A stretch of DNA of 64,000 bases from Sinosporangium album (GCF_900100605.1 NZ_FNCN01000024.1:1-64000), one strand, 5' to 3'. Numbered from the stretch's first letter, positions 7,583-15,720 are shown. Notes: generated by a model not told the origin, from the sequence alone. A program made the numbers and translations.

Positions 7583-8728
7583 ATGCTCCATCGGGTCAGG
7601 TACTGTACCAAGCCTAGGGGAATTTCGATTGCGACCTGCGGTCGAATTCCATGGGCTTACAGGGACCGCTTGCTTGTTTTCCGCGAGATAGTTGAGCACG
7701 CATCGGCGACATCCTTGAGGCGCGCACTTCTTCAAGGAGTAGGCATTGGTGAAGCCGATATCGAGGAGAGCAATAGACAGCGCCGCCCTCCGGTGGCATC
7801 TGGGTGGGAAGCAGTAAAGGAGGCACTCTACCCGTGGCTTGTCGCTATAGATTTTGCGGATGTACGAGAAGAGGACCGTGATCCTGATGCAGAAATAGTT
7901 TTCATGGAGCCCGTATCGCTTCGCTTGATGAAAAGCGGAAAATTCCAAGTTCAAGTACTGCTTGGTCAGGTATTTTTTTCTTCTAAGCCAACCAGTCGGT
8001 CATACTTGCCCATCTTGCGCGAATGGGTCATTCGCAGGAACGCCAGGCTAGTATTTTTGGGCTTCGATGAGGTGGATGGGTTGGTAGCCCAAATAGATAT
8101 ACCTTCGTGTAAAGGCATGTCGGTGGGGAGTCTGCGGAAGCTCGGTCTGGACTTTCTGTCTGCTGTCCGGCTTCTGGAGACAGGACATCCAGATGCCGAG
8201 CTTCTTTTAGCTGCCTTAGCTGCGGGCGAGATAGACTCGCTCCACCAATACGAAAATTTGTGGGTGGAAGTGAAGGAGCGAGACTATCCGCAAAGCGCGA
8301 AGGGGAAAATCGAGTTCGGGCAGGACGTGACGAGGTTCGCTAACGCGGAGCGCGGCGGGATACTAATCCTTGGCGTTGGGGAAAAGAAGGACGGCAGGGG
8401 TTCAAGGATCAAGAAGATTCACCCAATCTGGAAAAGTGTCTCTGAGGATAAGCGCAGAAAGATTCTCGACTCGGTTGTCTATCCTCCCATTGAAGGATTG
8501 CGTGTCCGTAATCTAGAAATTGAAGATCGACGTGGAACTGGGACGATCGTGGTCATTGAGGTGCCTCCGCAAAGGGAACAGTTGAAGCCATTCCTTGTAC
8601 ATGGGGTTATCCTGGGAGGTGAGATTGAAGGTTCGTTTATTGGGATAGTTCGACGTCGTGGTGAGGATAGTATCGTCGTCAATATAGCTGAGATTCATTC
8701 CATGATCACGAGGGGGCGCGCGAGATAA
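7583..8728 (+). CDS. AlbA_2/Schlafen-type protein
   Basis: The protein is 381 residues. Residues about 222-345 form an AlbA_2 domain: NLWVEVKERDYP, then IEFGQDVTRFANAERGGILI and LGVGEKKDGRG, matching the E-x-K-E ... D/KTI-AFANx-xGG-x-l-l-GV pattern of this family. The last strand region (VVIEVPPQREQLKPF) also fits. AlbA_2 domains occur in Schlafen-like and transcription-regulator proteins, several implicated in phage defence. Residues 75-215 are a separate uncharacterised region. Composition is low in GC for this genome, as in the ApeA-like gene 0.6 kb away. The first 70 residues have weaker coding character, so the true start may be internal. Confidence 0.65.
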   Translation: MLHRVRYCTKPRGISIATCGRIPWAYRDRLLVFREIVEHASATSLRRALLQGVGIGEADIEESNRQRRPPVASGWEAVKEALYPWLVAIDFADVREEDRDPDAEIVFMEPVSLRLMKSGKFQVQVLLGQVFFSSKPTSRSYLPILREWVIRRNARLVFLGFDEVDGLVAQIDIPSCKGMSVGSLRKLGLDFLSAVRLLETGHPDAELLLAALAAGEIDSLHQYENLWVEVKERDYPQSAKGKIEFGQDVTRFANAERGGILILGVGEKKDGRGSRIKKIHPIWKSVSEDKRRKILDSVVYPPIEGLRVRNLEIEDRRGTGTIVVIEVPPQREQLKPFLVHGVILGGEIEGSFIGIVRRRGEDSIVVNIAEIHSMITRGRAR

Positions 8729-9034
8729 CACTTCCTATCCGCCGGCGGCAGGTGCCTGGGACGCATCCGGCCGGAGGATGAAGCCGTAACGATCGCTCAC
8801 TTCGCTACTCGCCAATCGTGGTTGGGGCGATCGACGCCGAGGCCCTCCTTCGTCGGGCCCCGGCACCGGTGGTCTTGGTGTTGGTCACGAGGAGGGAAGG
8901 TGCTGATCCGCTCGCATGCGCTGAGTGACAAACTGAGTGACAACGGCCCCGGACGCAGGCGGACAATTATGGATCCGCTCGGACGGTATACGCAGGTCAA
9001 GCCAAGTGCACCTCATGCTCCGGGCCTCCCACGC
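8729..9034. other. Right end of element 1, no gene supported
   Basis: About 300 bp with an in-frame stretch LSDKLSDNGPGRRRTIMDPL on the plus strand (8929-8988), which resembles C-terminal tails of actinomycete tyrosine integrases. It is joined directly to copy B of the repeat. It may be another integrase scrap; nothing intact is present. Confidence 0.4.
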
Positions 9035-9339
9035 CCTGCCTTGCATGCAGGAGGTCAGGAGTTCGATTCTCCTAGGCTCCACTCGGGTCGGGGCGACGTG
9101 TGTCCGCGGAAAGCGCGGACCGGGTCGCCCCTCGTCGTGTAGTGCGCGGCTTCGCCGCGCCGGCGGGGGCTTCGCCACCCGCACCCCCATCGCACGTGGT
9201 TGCTCGTGGGGCGGGGTTGGGGTGGAAGCGTGAGTGGCCAACCGGGTGGCCACGGTTCCCGGGGATCGCATCCATGGTGGGGTGGATCTGCTTGCGGTAG
9301 GCCGTCTCGGTGACCGTGGTGTTTCGGTGGCCGACGAGG
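9035..9339. repeat. tRNA-anchored direct repeat, copy B (middle att)
   Basis: Apparently identical to 2171-2475 over 305 bp, including the last 47 bp of tRNA-Ala (9035-9081). The 5' half of the tRNA is absent, so this is not a functional tRNA. It separates the two integrated elements. Identity over the noncoding flank and the broken integrase end suggests a recent duplication or gene conversion. Confidence 0.92.
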
Positions 9340-9640
9340 GGCGGGATCTACTCGGTCGGCATGCCGGAGTCCGACAGCAGGGATATGAAGCTGTGGCGCA
9401 TCTCCTTGGGCGTCCACTCCGAAGCAGTCAAGGAGCTTGTGGAGGTCGCGCCGCACGTTGCCGGCGCTCGGAGCCGTGCCGTTCTTGGTGGTGAAGACCA
9501 GCCCTTCGCCCAGTTCGACACTCACGTCGGCCCGGTCGATCCGGTCATGCTTCCAGAGCCTCCGCAGAGTGTCTACGGCGCGTTGCGCCGACTTGAGATT
9601 GCGGCGGGACTGAACGGTCTTCGTGTGCGTGGCTGCCACG
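9258..9640 (-). pseudogene. Tyrosine recombinase (element integrase), degraded
   Basis: Minus-strand remnants give TKTVQSRRNLKSAQRAVDTL and LVFTTKNGTAPSAGNVRRDL in one frame. After a frameshift they give WTPKEMRHSFISLLSDSG with the catalytic R-H, then an in-frame TAG after MPTE, then LVGHRNTTVTETAYRKQ with the nucleophile Tyr. This is the catalytic domain of a phage-type integrase of the actinomycete element class. With at least one frameshift, one stop and no N-terminal half it cannot work. It lies directly next to the att repeat, as such genes do. Confidence 0.85.
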
Positions 9641-9673
9641 TGTGGTGGGGCCTGGCCGTGGTCCCGGTCGAAG

Positions 9674-10261
9674 TCAGGGGGCGTCTCCCCGACCAGTCCG
9701 TACGGCAGGAGCCGGCGCATGGCCCGACATGACCGTGTGGGCCTGAGCGATCTCCCGCGCGACGCTGTCGACGCTGCGCCGGTCGGTACTGATCCGCAGA
9801 TCGAACAGCCCTTTGCCGGTCAGGTCGTCCAACGCGCGGTCCCATGTCTCCACCCGCTCGGCGGTGTCGTCGTCCCCGCGTGCGCGGGATCGGCGTTCGC
9901 ATACCTCACGCGGCACCCACAGCAGCACCCGCAACCATGAACCACGGGCGGTGAGCCGGTGAAGGTCGGCGACGCCGCCGATATGCACGATGGGCACCTG
10001 TCCGGCGTTGGCCATGCGGTCGAGGTCGGCGGTGTCGACGGCGTAGATGTTGCCGTAGCGGTGGGTCTCCACCGCGAGCCGCCCGGCCTCGCGTAGTTCG
10101 TCGAGCCGCTTGGTGCTGACCTGCTCGTATTCGTCGGTGCGGCCGTTTCCGGCCTTCAGCTTGCGAAGCAAGGTATAGCGCGGGTCCAACCGGTGAAGTG
10201 TTTCGGTGACCGTGCTTTTCCCGCTGGTGGGCGGGCCGTACAGAACGATCCCGACCGTCAC
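9674..10261 (-). CDS. P-loop nucleotide kinase-like protein
   Basis: The frame is open to 10540. I prefer the GTG at 10261, which puts VTVGIVLYGPPTSGKSTVTE at the N-terminus: a strand followed by a Walker A motif GPPTSGKST (about residues 9-17). Guanylate-kinase-like features follow (LLRKLKAGNGRTDEYEQVS; LAVETHRYGNIYAVD), then WLRVLLWVPREVCERRSRAR with the Arg-rich lid typical of small nucleotide kinases. This gives 195 residues. Homologues of this type occur in actinomycete integrative elements, where their substrate is not established. Element 1 keeps only an inverted C-terminal fragment of the same gene. An upstream ATG at 10339 is the alternative start. Confidence 0.65.
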   Translation of the reverse strand: MTVGIVLYGPPTSGKSTVTETLHRLDPRYTLLRKLKAGNGRTDEYEQVSTKRLDELREAGRLAVETHRYGNIYAVDTADLDRMANAGQVPIVHIGGVADLHRLTARGSWLRVLLWVPREVCERRSRARGDDDTAERVETWDRALDDLTGKGLFDLRISTDRRSVDSVAREIAQAHTVMSGHAPAPAVRTGRGDAP

Positions 10262-10403
10262 GCGAGAATCCGCTTGAGCGAATCGCCGGCGTCGGTAGGG
10301 CCGGATGCCCGGCACAGCCGCCGTGGGGCGTTGGGGCATCAAGAAGGGCTCATCGTCGGCGTCGCATCCGTTCAGTTGGCCCGACTTCTCGGCGACCGGG
10401 GGC

Positions 10404-10460
10404 TCAGCCGAACCCCGCCATGGCGCCCGAATCCAAATGCCGGGCACCGAACCTGCCAAC
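10404..10460 (-). pseudogene. Remnant of HATPase-like element gene
   Basis: The short minus-strand stretch FGARHLDSGAM followed by a stop corresponds to FGARHSDSGHL in the element 1 protein at 4122-4532, and the noncoding DNA downstream is also similar. The rest of the gene is gone. It shows that both elements share one ancestral backbone. Confidence 0.5.
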
Positions 10461-10589
10461 GAGGCAGGCTCACCCACTTCCCGACATGCCATAGAGAGCA
10501 GAGTAGACAGGCCTGTACATGCCTGTCTATGCCATGGCATTCCATGGTCATCATGGGTGTGCCTGACCAGGGCTTTCTATGGTTGGATC

Positions 10590-10856
10590 GTGATCGACTT
10601 CCAGCCCGACCGCTACAGATGGCAGCAGATCGCCGATGTACTGCGCACACGGATCACTGACGGGACCTACCCGCCCAAGCATCTGATCTCTGAAGTTCAG
10701 CTCATGCAAGAGTTCGGGGTCGCCCGTGGAACCATCCGGAAGTCGATGAAGTGCCTCAGGGATGAAGGACTGATCTACACCGTGCCTAACCTCGGGTCGT
10801 TCGTCGCGCCACCCGAACACGAGAAAGATCCCGAGCCGGAGGCGACCCGCGACTAA
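10590..10856 (+). CDS. Short GntR-type winged-helix protein
   Basis: The protein is 88 residues from the GTG at 10590. It is a bare GntR winged helix: WQQIADVLRTRITDG, a wing and recognition helix in EVQLMQEFGVARGTIRKSMK, and CLRDEGLIYTVPNLGSFV. No effector domain follows. It occupies the place held in element 1 by the full-length GntR/UTRA gene. Such minimal GntR proteins are common in actinomycete elements, but their ligand and target are unknown. The region before the start carries remnants of the HATPase-like gene on the other strand. Confidence 0.75.
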   Translation: MIDFQPDRYRWQQIADVLRTRITDGTYPPKHLISEVQLMQEFGVARGTIRKSMKCLRDEGLIYTVPNLGSFVAPPEHEKDPEPEATRD

Positions 10857-10956
10857 CGCAGCAGTGCCGTACATGGCGGCACGGACTTGTCGTCAGCCCA
10901 CCTAACCCGAAGCTTTTGCACTCAACCCACGACCGAGCCCAGGCGGCGATTAGCGC

Positions 10957-11520
10957 TCAGGTCGGGACGCGGGTGGCCCGCCGGAACGGAACGCATGTCC
11001 CGGCTTCTCGACCTTCCAAGTGCTCGTGACCTTCAGTGAGAGGAAGCGGGCCGTGTCGTTCATCGTCATTCCCCGCCGCCTCTGTGCGGTCAGCGACGAA
11101 GGTCCCCTTACACGCCACTGTGTACACCCACTGCTCATGGCGGAGCAACGCCAACGCCGTTCGTACGGTGTCGCGGGCAACCCCGTGTTCGGCTGTCAGA
11201 CATGACTCACTCGGTAGTCGGTCGCCCGGTCTGAGTCGACCGGTCCGGATCTGCTCGCGCAGACCGGCGGCGACCTGCTCGCTCCTGCGCCACGGGCGGT
11301 GCCGGGGAATGGTCCTGGGACCGACATAGGAGCCTTCAGCCCGAACCGTGTAGACGGTCTCTTCCGCGCGCAGCAGCGCCATGGCCCGGCGTACGGTCAC
11401 CCGGCACACGCCGTACCGTCCGCATAGCTCGGCTTCGGAAGGGACGGGCTGGCCGGGGGCGAGCCTGCCGGCCTGGATGTCTGCTTTGATCTGGTTGGCG
11501 ATCTGCCGGTATGGGGGCAT
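10957..11520 (-). CDS. Double GntR winged-helix protein
   Basis: The protein is 187 residues from ATG 11520, preceded by a good cgggag ribosome binding site. It contains two consecutive GntR-type winged helices and nothing else of note. Domain 1 spans about residues 3-70 (YRQIANQIKADIQAGRLAPG; YGVCRVTVRRAMALLRAEE). Domain 2 spans about 80-150 (EQVAAGLREQIRTGRLRPGD; HGVARDTVRTALALLRHEQ). No UTRA, FCD or aminotransferase domain is present. Two DNA-reading heads in one chain suggest binding as a pseudo-dimer to a direct or inverted repeat. It lies in element 2 next to other regulators. Confidence 0.8.
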   Translation of the reverse strand: MPPYRQIANQIKADIQAGRLAPGQPVPSEAELCGRYGVCRVTVRRAMALLRAEETVYTVRAEGSYVGPRTIPRHRPWRRSEQVAAGLREQIRTGRLRPGDRLPSESCLTAEHGVARDTVRTALALLRHEQWVYTVACKGTFVADRTEAAGNDDERHGPLPLTEGHEHLEGREAGTCVPFRRATRVPT

Positions 11521-11682
11521 GGAACTACTCCCGTCGTAGAGATATGTCTTGTGCGTGGGTCCTGACGTGCTGAGCGGCAACGCCGATGGCCGCCGCGCTA
11601 TCGAGGGACCAGCCAAAAGAAGGGGCGGATGCCATCGGGCGAAGGACTCACCCCAAGGAGAAGGTCGGAGCCTGGCTGGCGT

Positions 11683-12258
11683 TCAGAAATCGGAATCCTG
11701 CGGGTCACTGGTCGGGAACTCCGCACTCATCGGATATGTCCGCTCACCGAACGGGGCATCCCAGTACCGGACTTCGTCGGCCACGCCATGGAGCACCCGT
11801 AGGGCGAGGTCGTTAGCCGTATCTTCCGGTCGGGCCATCACCGAGCTGTGGCGCTGTCGGTAGGTCGGGATCCCGCTGGGGCCGCAGTCGTACACCGTCA
11901 CCCGCGAGCTTTCGCCGTGCCTGCCGTACTGCTGGACCTCCACGATGAACGACGCGAAGAACGGTCTGTCCCCGCCCCGTGCGATCGCCACATTGGCCAG
12001 CTCGGACACCGCCGCCACCGCGTCGTCGACCCGCGGGTGGTCGAGCATCGCGCAGCGCACGAACTCCCGCGCCCGCCGTACCTGGTCGGGTCGGCAGGGG
12101 AACAGCCGCCGCCACACCATCCCTCCAGGAAGCAGCGCGTACACCGCCGCCACCAGCCGGGGATCGTCCGCACCGGTCGGCGGGACGAACAGCCGCCCCC
12201 GGGCATCTTTGAACACCGGCGCCGGGATCTCGCCGGCCCCCGACTCAACCGCACTCAT
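11683..12258 (-). CDS. Degenerate HATPase-related protein
   Basis: The protein is 191 residues. The region RAREFVRCAMLDHPRVDDAV through AVSELANVAIARGG follows the N-terminal pattern of RsbW-like anti-sigma HATPases (helix, SELxxNA). Later parts (FIVEVQQYGRHGESSRVTVY; DCGPSGIP) resemble the D-x-G-x-G region, with the ATP-binding residues poorly kept. The ATG at 12258 lies inside the 3' end of the neighbouring ATP-binding gene (14-bp overlap), so the pair is co-transcribed and probably coupled. It could be an inactive partner of that protein. Confidence 0.6.
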   Translation of the reverse strand: MSAVESGAGEIPAPVFKDARGRLFVPPTGADDPRLVAAVYALLPGGMVWRRLFPCRPDQVRRAREFVRCAMLDHPRVDDAVAAVSELANVAIARGGDRPFFASFIVEVQQYGRHGESSRVTVYDCGPSGIPTYRQRHSSVMARPEDTANDLALRVLHGVADEVRYWDAPFGERTYPMSAEFPTSDPQDSDF

Positions 12259-12742
12259 CGTGCACCGCCACCGGACAGCGGCCCTGGTCGTGCATGGCGA
12301 GTTCGAACCACACGCCGGTGCCGTGCTCATCCGCGTAGCAGCCCCACCGGTCGGACAACTCTTCCACCAGCAGCAGCCCCCGCCCGTGCTCATGCTCCAC
12401 GCCCCTGCTACCGACCTCCACCGGTACCGCGGGGCCATCGTCGATCACGTCCAGTCGGACCCGACCTCGCGTGAAGTCCAGGTTCAGCAGCACCGTCACC
12501 TCCCCGTCCCGGGAGCAGGAGTGCGCCACGGCGTTGGCCACCAGCTCGCTGGCCAGGAGCACCACCACCTCGGCGGTCTCGGCCGCCACCTTGTCCAGTT
12601 TCAGGAACCCGTGAACCCACCGCCGCACCGTGGCGAGCTGAGCGGGAGAACCCGGCACGTCGATGCGACGCGTACACCAGGACGGACGTCGGACCTTCGC
12701 CGGCCAGGGGGCGTCACCCCACCCGACCCCGACCACCCTCAC
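12245..12742 (-). CDS. ATP-binding protein, RsbW/HATPase_c_2 type
   Basis: The protein is 165 residues. The N-box is VVVLLASELVANAVAHS (about residues 59-75). The G1 box is in RLDVIDDGPAVP and the G2 region in EHEHGRGLLLVEELSDRWG, so ATP binding looks intact. Such proteins act as anti-sigma factor kinases. In actinomycetes they also accompany XRE-DUF5753/DUF397 pairs in WhiJ-type regulatory systems, and that is exactly the arrangement here (pair at 13103-14127, divergent). It is probably regulatory rather than metabolic. Confidence 0.8.
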   Translation of the reverse strand: MRVVGVGWGDAPWPAKVRRPSWCTRRIDVPGSPAQLATVRRWVHGFLKLDKVAAETAEVVVLLASELVANAVAHSCSRDGEVTVLLNLDFTRGRVRLDVIDDGPAVPVEVGSRGVEHEHGRGLLLVEELSDRWGCYADEHGTGVWFELAMHDQGRCPVAVHDECG

Positions 12743-13102
12743 GACGCCACCGTCGTGGCCGTTCGGAGTACGTCGAGAGGAGCCCGCAGGTTCGGGCCCA
12801 CATCGACGGGGGCGATGTGCTGGTCTTGCTGTTCGATTCTTCTACGATTCCTCATTGAATGACCGCCTTATCGTGGCGATTGGGTACCTCGACCGCATTG
12901 TCCGGATCGCAGCGGAAATATAGATCGGGTTGTGCAATCCGCAGGGTCGCGCCTGTCTCTTTGGCGCGATGACCTTCCACAGAATGCCTCTGTGCCGATA
13001 AATTGAGGAGAGGAACCGAAAGCACAGCCATCGGACATTTTTTGTGGTGATGGGTGTGCAACGCAAGGTGACTTTACTCAGGGACGATTGGACGGACAGG
13101 CT
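12743..13102. other. Divergent promoter region
   Basis: About 360 bp between the HATPase gene and the XRE gene with locally lower GC (12835-13070). It must carry both promoters. No clear palindromic operator was found by eye and no gene is supported. Confidence 0.5.
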
Positions 13103-13924
13103 ATGCCGGCCCCCATCGAGCTCGACCCCACCACCAGCCCGCTCGCCTTCTTCGGCGCTGAACTGCGCAAATGCCGCGTCAGGGCCGGGCTTTCGCAAGA
13201 GCAGCTCGCCGAACGCATCGCGTTCAGCCCGAGCCTGGTCGGCTTCATCGAACGTGCGCAGCGGATGCCGAGCGAAGACTTCGTGGCCCGATGCGATGAG
13301 GCGTTAGGGCTGTCCGGTGAACTCCACCGGCTTTGGCCGCTCATCAGCAGGGAATCAAGCCCTCCCTGGTTTCGTGAGTGGCTGGAGGTCGAGGAGAAGG
13401 CACACACGCTGCGCGCGTGGGAACCACTCGTGGTGCCAGGACTTCTACAGACCGAGGACTACGCGCGGGCGGTAATCCGCGGGGAACCGGGACTTCCCGA
13501 AGAACAGGTGGAAAAGGCGGTCACTGCCCGACTGGAACGTCAGAAGATCCTCAGCCGGACGGACCCGCCCATGCTCTGGGTCATCCTCGACGAAGGCGTA
13601 CTGCACCGCCCCGTCGGAGGCCGTGCCGTCATGCGCCAAGCAGTAGAACACCTCCACCAGGTGGCCGAGTCCCCACGTGTGGCAATCCAAGTGGTGCCCT
13701 TGGCCATCGGCGCCACGACCGGGATTACCGGTGGCTTTGTCATCGCCCAGCTCCCGGAAAGCACTGACGTTGTCTACTTTGAATCCGCGGGCCAACCGCA
13801 GGTCTCGGAACGAGCCACCGATGTCAAAGCCGGACATGCCAGATACGATGCGATACGAGCAGAGGCCCATCCGGTGCACGTATCCATGTCAATGATCAGA
13901 GAGGCAGTGAAGGCGTGGAACTGA
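13103..13924 (+). CDS. XRE helix-turn-helix regulator with DUF5753
   Basis: The protein is 273 residues from ATG 13103. A TTG at 13088 is possible, but ggacagg is well placed before the ATG. The N-terminal Xre helix-turn-helix spans about residues 15-70 (RAGLSQEQLAERIAFSPSLV; IERAQRMPSEDFVARCDEAL). The rest is a DUF5753 domain (WFREWLEVEEKAHTLRAWEP; VPGLLQTEDYARAVI; RPVGGRAVMRQAVEHL). This is the DNA-binding half of a WhiJ-like system. It overlaps the DUF397 gene by 10 bp. The partner HATPase gene is divergent. These systems influence development and antibiotic production in Streptomyces. Confidence 0.9.
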   Translation: MPAPIELDPTTSPLAFFGAELRKCRVRAGLSQEQLAERIAFSPSLVGFIERAQRMPSEDFVARCDEALGLSGELHRLWPLISRESSPPWFREWLEVEEKAHTLRAWEPLVVPGLLQTEDYARAVIRGEPGLPEEQVEKAVTARLERQKILSRTDPPMLWVILDEGVLHRPVGGRAVMRQAVEHLHQVAESPRVAIQVVPLAIGATTGITGGFVIAQLPESTDVVYFESAGQPQVSERATDVKAGHARYDAIRAEAHPVHVSMSMIREAVKAWN

Positions 13925-14127
13925 ACGACGAGTTGAAGTCCGCACCCTGGCGCAAGGCCACCAAGAGCGCCTCCAACCAGGGAAACTGCCTCGAAGTCGC
14001 ACCGCTCTCCGACGGCCGCGTAGCCATCCGAGACACCGAAAGCCCCGACCAGCCACCGTTCGTCGTCCGAGCCAGCGTCTGGGACGCCTTCGTCGACGGG
14101 GCGAAGAAGGGTGAGTTCGACTTCTAG
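13915..14127 (+). CDS. DUF397 small protein
   Basis: The protein is 70 residues from the GTG at 13915, overlapping the end of the XRE gene. It shows the family pattern: APWRKATKSASNQGNCLEVA near the N-terminus, VAIRDTESPDQPPFVV in the middle, and WDAFVDGAKKGEFDF at the end. DUF397 proteins partner XRE-DUF5753 regulators in WhiJ-type systems and are thought to modulate them. Translation is probably coupled to the upstream gene. Confidence 0.93.
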   Translation: MELNDELKSAPWRKATKSASNQGNCLEVAPLSDGRVAIRDTESPDQPPFVVRASVWDAFVDGAKKGEFDF

Positions 14128-14765
14128 GCTGCTTGCGGCACAGCCCTGGTCGTCCCAGCCTTGCTCCTGGACGGATGTAACTACTTAGTGTAGTCACCCC
14201 TGTAGCCCTCGGCCGCCGAGTATCGGAGACGTTGCGATGCTATGCCACGGCGTACGTCATGGGCCCATTGACATGACGGGTAGTGCGTCAGCCATGTCTA
14301 CGCCGGATGAGACCCCGCGGATCGTGACTGAAGCCGACACCACCAAGCCTGAAGGCATCATCCGGCCAGGACACGACTTGATGGCCAGTGGCGGATGAGA
14401 ACTTTCTTTACGTCTTTAAAGGCGGCCCGCTCCGCGGCCCGCCGCGCGTCGGACGGTCACGGGCCGCGCTGTGGCTCTCCGGCCGGTCGCGGCCCGCACC
14501 GCCCACGCGCTGGCGAAGTCGGCTTGCTCTTGCAAGTGGCTAGGTCCGGAATTTGTGGGAGCCAGCACCACGTCGCTGCTGCGTGGTAGCTACGGACAAG
14601 GGCCACTGCGACGAGCACCGAGGCGCTCGGCGAGCCAGGCGATAACAACCTGCCCGACAGCAGCAAGCGACAATGGGGAGCCCCCTGCCACTCGTATCCA
14701 TCAACGACTAAGCCGCACGATCCGCAAATGGACAAGAGCATAGCTAGCGCGTAATGCTGGACGGC
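14128..14765. other. Mostly noncoding part of element 2
   Basis: About 640 bp containing the second copy of the 120-bp repeat (14392-14511) and no convincing gene. The frames open here are short and match the repeat rather than any protein family. Confidence 0.5.
14392..14511. repeat. 120-bp dispersed repeat, copy 2
   Basis: About 95% identical to 5461-5580 and in the same orientation. The flanks differ on both sides. The pair marks related positions in the two elements, each after a regulatory gene. Strong GC-rich inverted segments (gcggcccgc with gcgggccgc) suggest secondary structure. Confidence 0.75.
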
Positions 14766-14969
14766 ATGCCGCGCAAAAAACCAATCCCATCCCCTGTAGT
14801 GCTACTGATCGCCGCACTTGCACTATGTGTTGGTGGCCTCACAGTCTGGACTGTGGTCAAGGTTGCTCTCTATGTGGGCGGCTGGCCAGCGCTTGCCGCT
14901 CTTGTGGTCATCATCCTGGCTCTCGGACTGGGAACTTTCATCTTTATCCGCACCCGAAAGCGCCAGTGA
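14766..14969 (+). CDS. Small two-helix membrane protein
   Basis: The protein is 67 residues from ATG 14766 (an ATG four codons upstream is possible). A basic N-terminus (MPRKKP) is followed by two hydrophobic segments, about residues 8-30 (VVLLIAALALCVGGLTVWTV) and 39-60 (ALAALVVIILALGLGTFIFI), ending in RTRKRQ. The positive ends place both termini in the cytoplasm. It lies alone at the right end of element 2 with no family recognised. It is a plausible gene rather than a certain one. Confidence 0.5.
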   Translation: MPRKKPIPSPVVLLIAALALCVGGLTVWTVVKVALYVGGWPALAALVVIILALGLGTFIFIRTRKRQ

Positions 14970-15362
14970 GAGCCCTGTCTCGCCAGCCTGATCGGATGGC
15001 AAGACAGAGCTCACGCAAGTGTTATTTAGTGGAGCGAAAGAAGGCAATGCGGTTTTGTCGGCATGCTTCCATCAATGACGAGTGCTATGAGTATGTGCCG
15101 GAGTATCCGGTAAGGTTCACCAAGGGGCATTCTGCAGAACCGATAAGGCATAGGGCGTTTGCGTAGTCTCGCCGGTGCACGTCGGTTACTATACCGCCGT
15201 TGTAGATATAGATGTGATGGTTAGGCATCTGGCGATGATTCCCGGAAAAGATTGACCAGTTACCACCTTGGGTGACCTTCATTGAAATAGCACCGTCGAT
15301 TGCCCCGATGGAGCAGAACGGGTTGGCTGCGTGGTTTACCAATGCTCTGGGCCTCGCAGGAT
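14970..15362. other. Right end of element 2, no gene
   Basis: About 390 bp of AT-richer sequence with no supported coding region or RNA gene, leading into the third copy of the tRNA 3' repeat. Confidence 0.5.
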
Positions 15363-15497
15363 CTGCCTTGCATGCAGGAGGTCAGGAGTTCGATTCTCCT
15401 AGGCTCCACTCGGGTCGGGGCTACGTGTGTCCGCGGAAAGCGCGGACCGGGTCGCCCCTCGTCGTGTAGTGCGCGGCTTTGCCGCGCTGGCAGGGGT
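15363..15497. repeat. tRNA-anchored direct repeat, copy C (attR-like)
   Basis: Begins with the same last 46 bp of tRNA-Ala (15363-15408) and continues about 90 bp into the shared flank with about five mismatches to copies A and B, then diverges. It is the outer right boundary of the two tandem elements. Its slight divergence contrasts with the A/B identity, so it is the older junction. Confidence 0.85.
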
Positions 15498-15498
15498 C

Positions 15499-15651
15499 GG
15501 CTTGTTCGGCGTAGCTCAGCAGGTGGGACTTGCCAGTGCCGGAGTCCCCGATCAGGTACAGGGGAAGGCCCTTTTTAACCCAGTCGCAGGTGGCGAGGGT
15601 GTCAAGGAGGCGACCGCCGATGGGACGGGCAGGCTGGTCGGGCTGCTCATC
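15499..15651 (-). pseudogene. IstB-like (IS21 helper) ATPase fragment
   Basis: The minus strand reads DTLATCDWVKKGLPLYLIGD followed by SGTGKSHLLSYAE. This is the Walker A region of an IstB-type transposition helper ATPase or related DnaC-like ATPase, preceded by the usual WV-x-x-G linker. Both ends are missing, and downstream it runs straight into copy C of the repeat. An insertion sequence once sat at this junction. Confidence 0.7.
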
Positions 15652-15720
15652 TGAAAGACGTGTGGCGGCTCGGACGTGGTGGTTGTGTGAGGGCGGAACT
15701 CGGGGTGCGCGCCCGGGGGG

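Noticed and set aside
9035-9081. Second tRNA-Ala gene
   Set aside because: Only the 3' half from the anticodon stem on is present; there is no 5' acceptor strand or D-arm, so it is an attachment-site copy.
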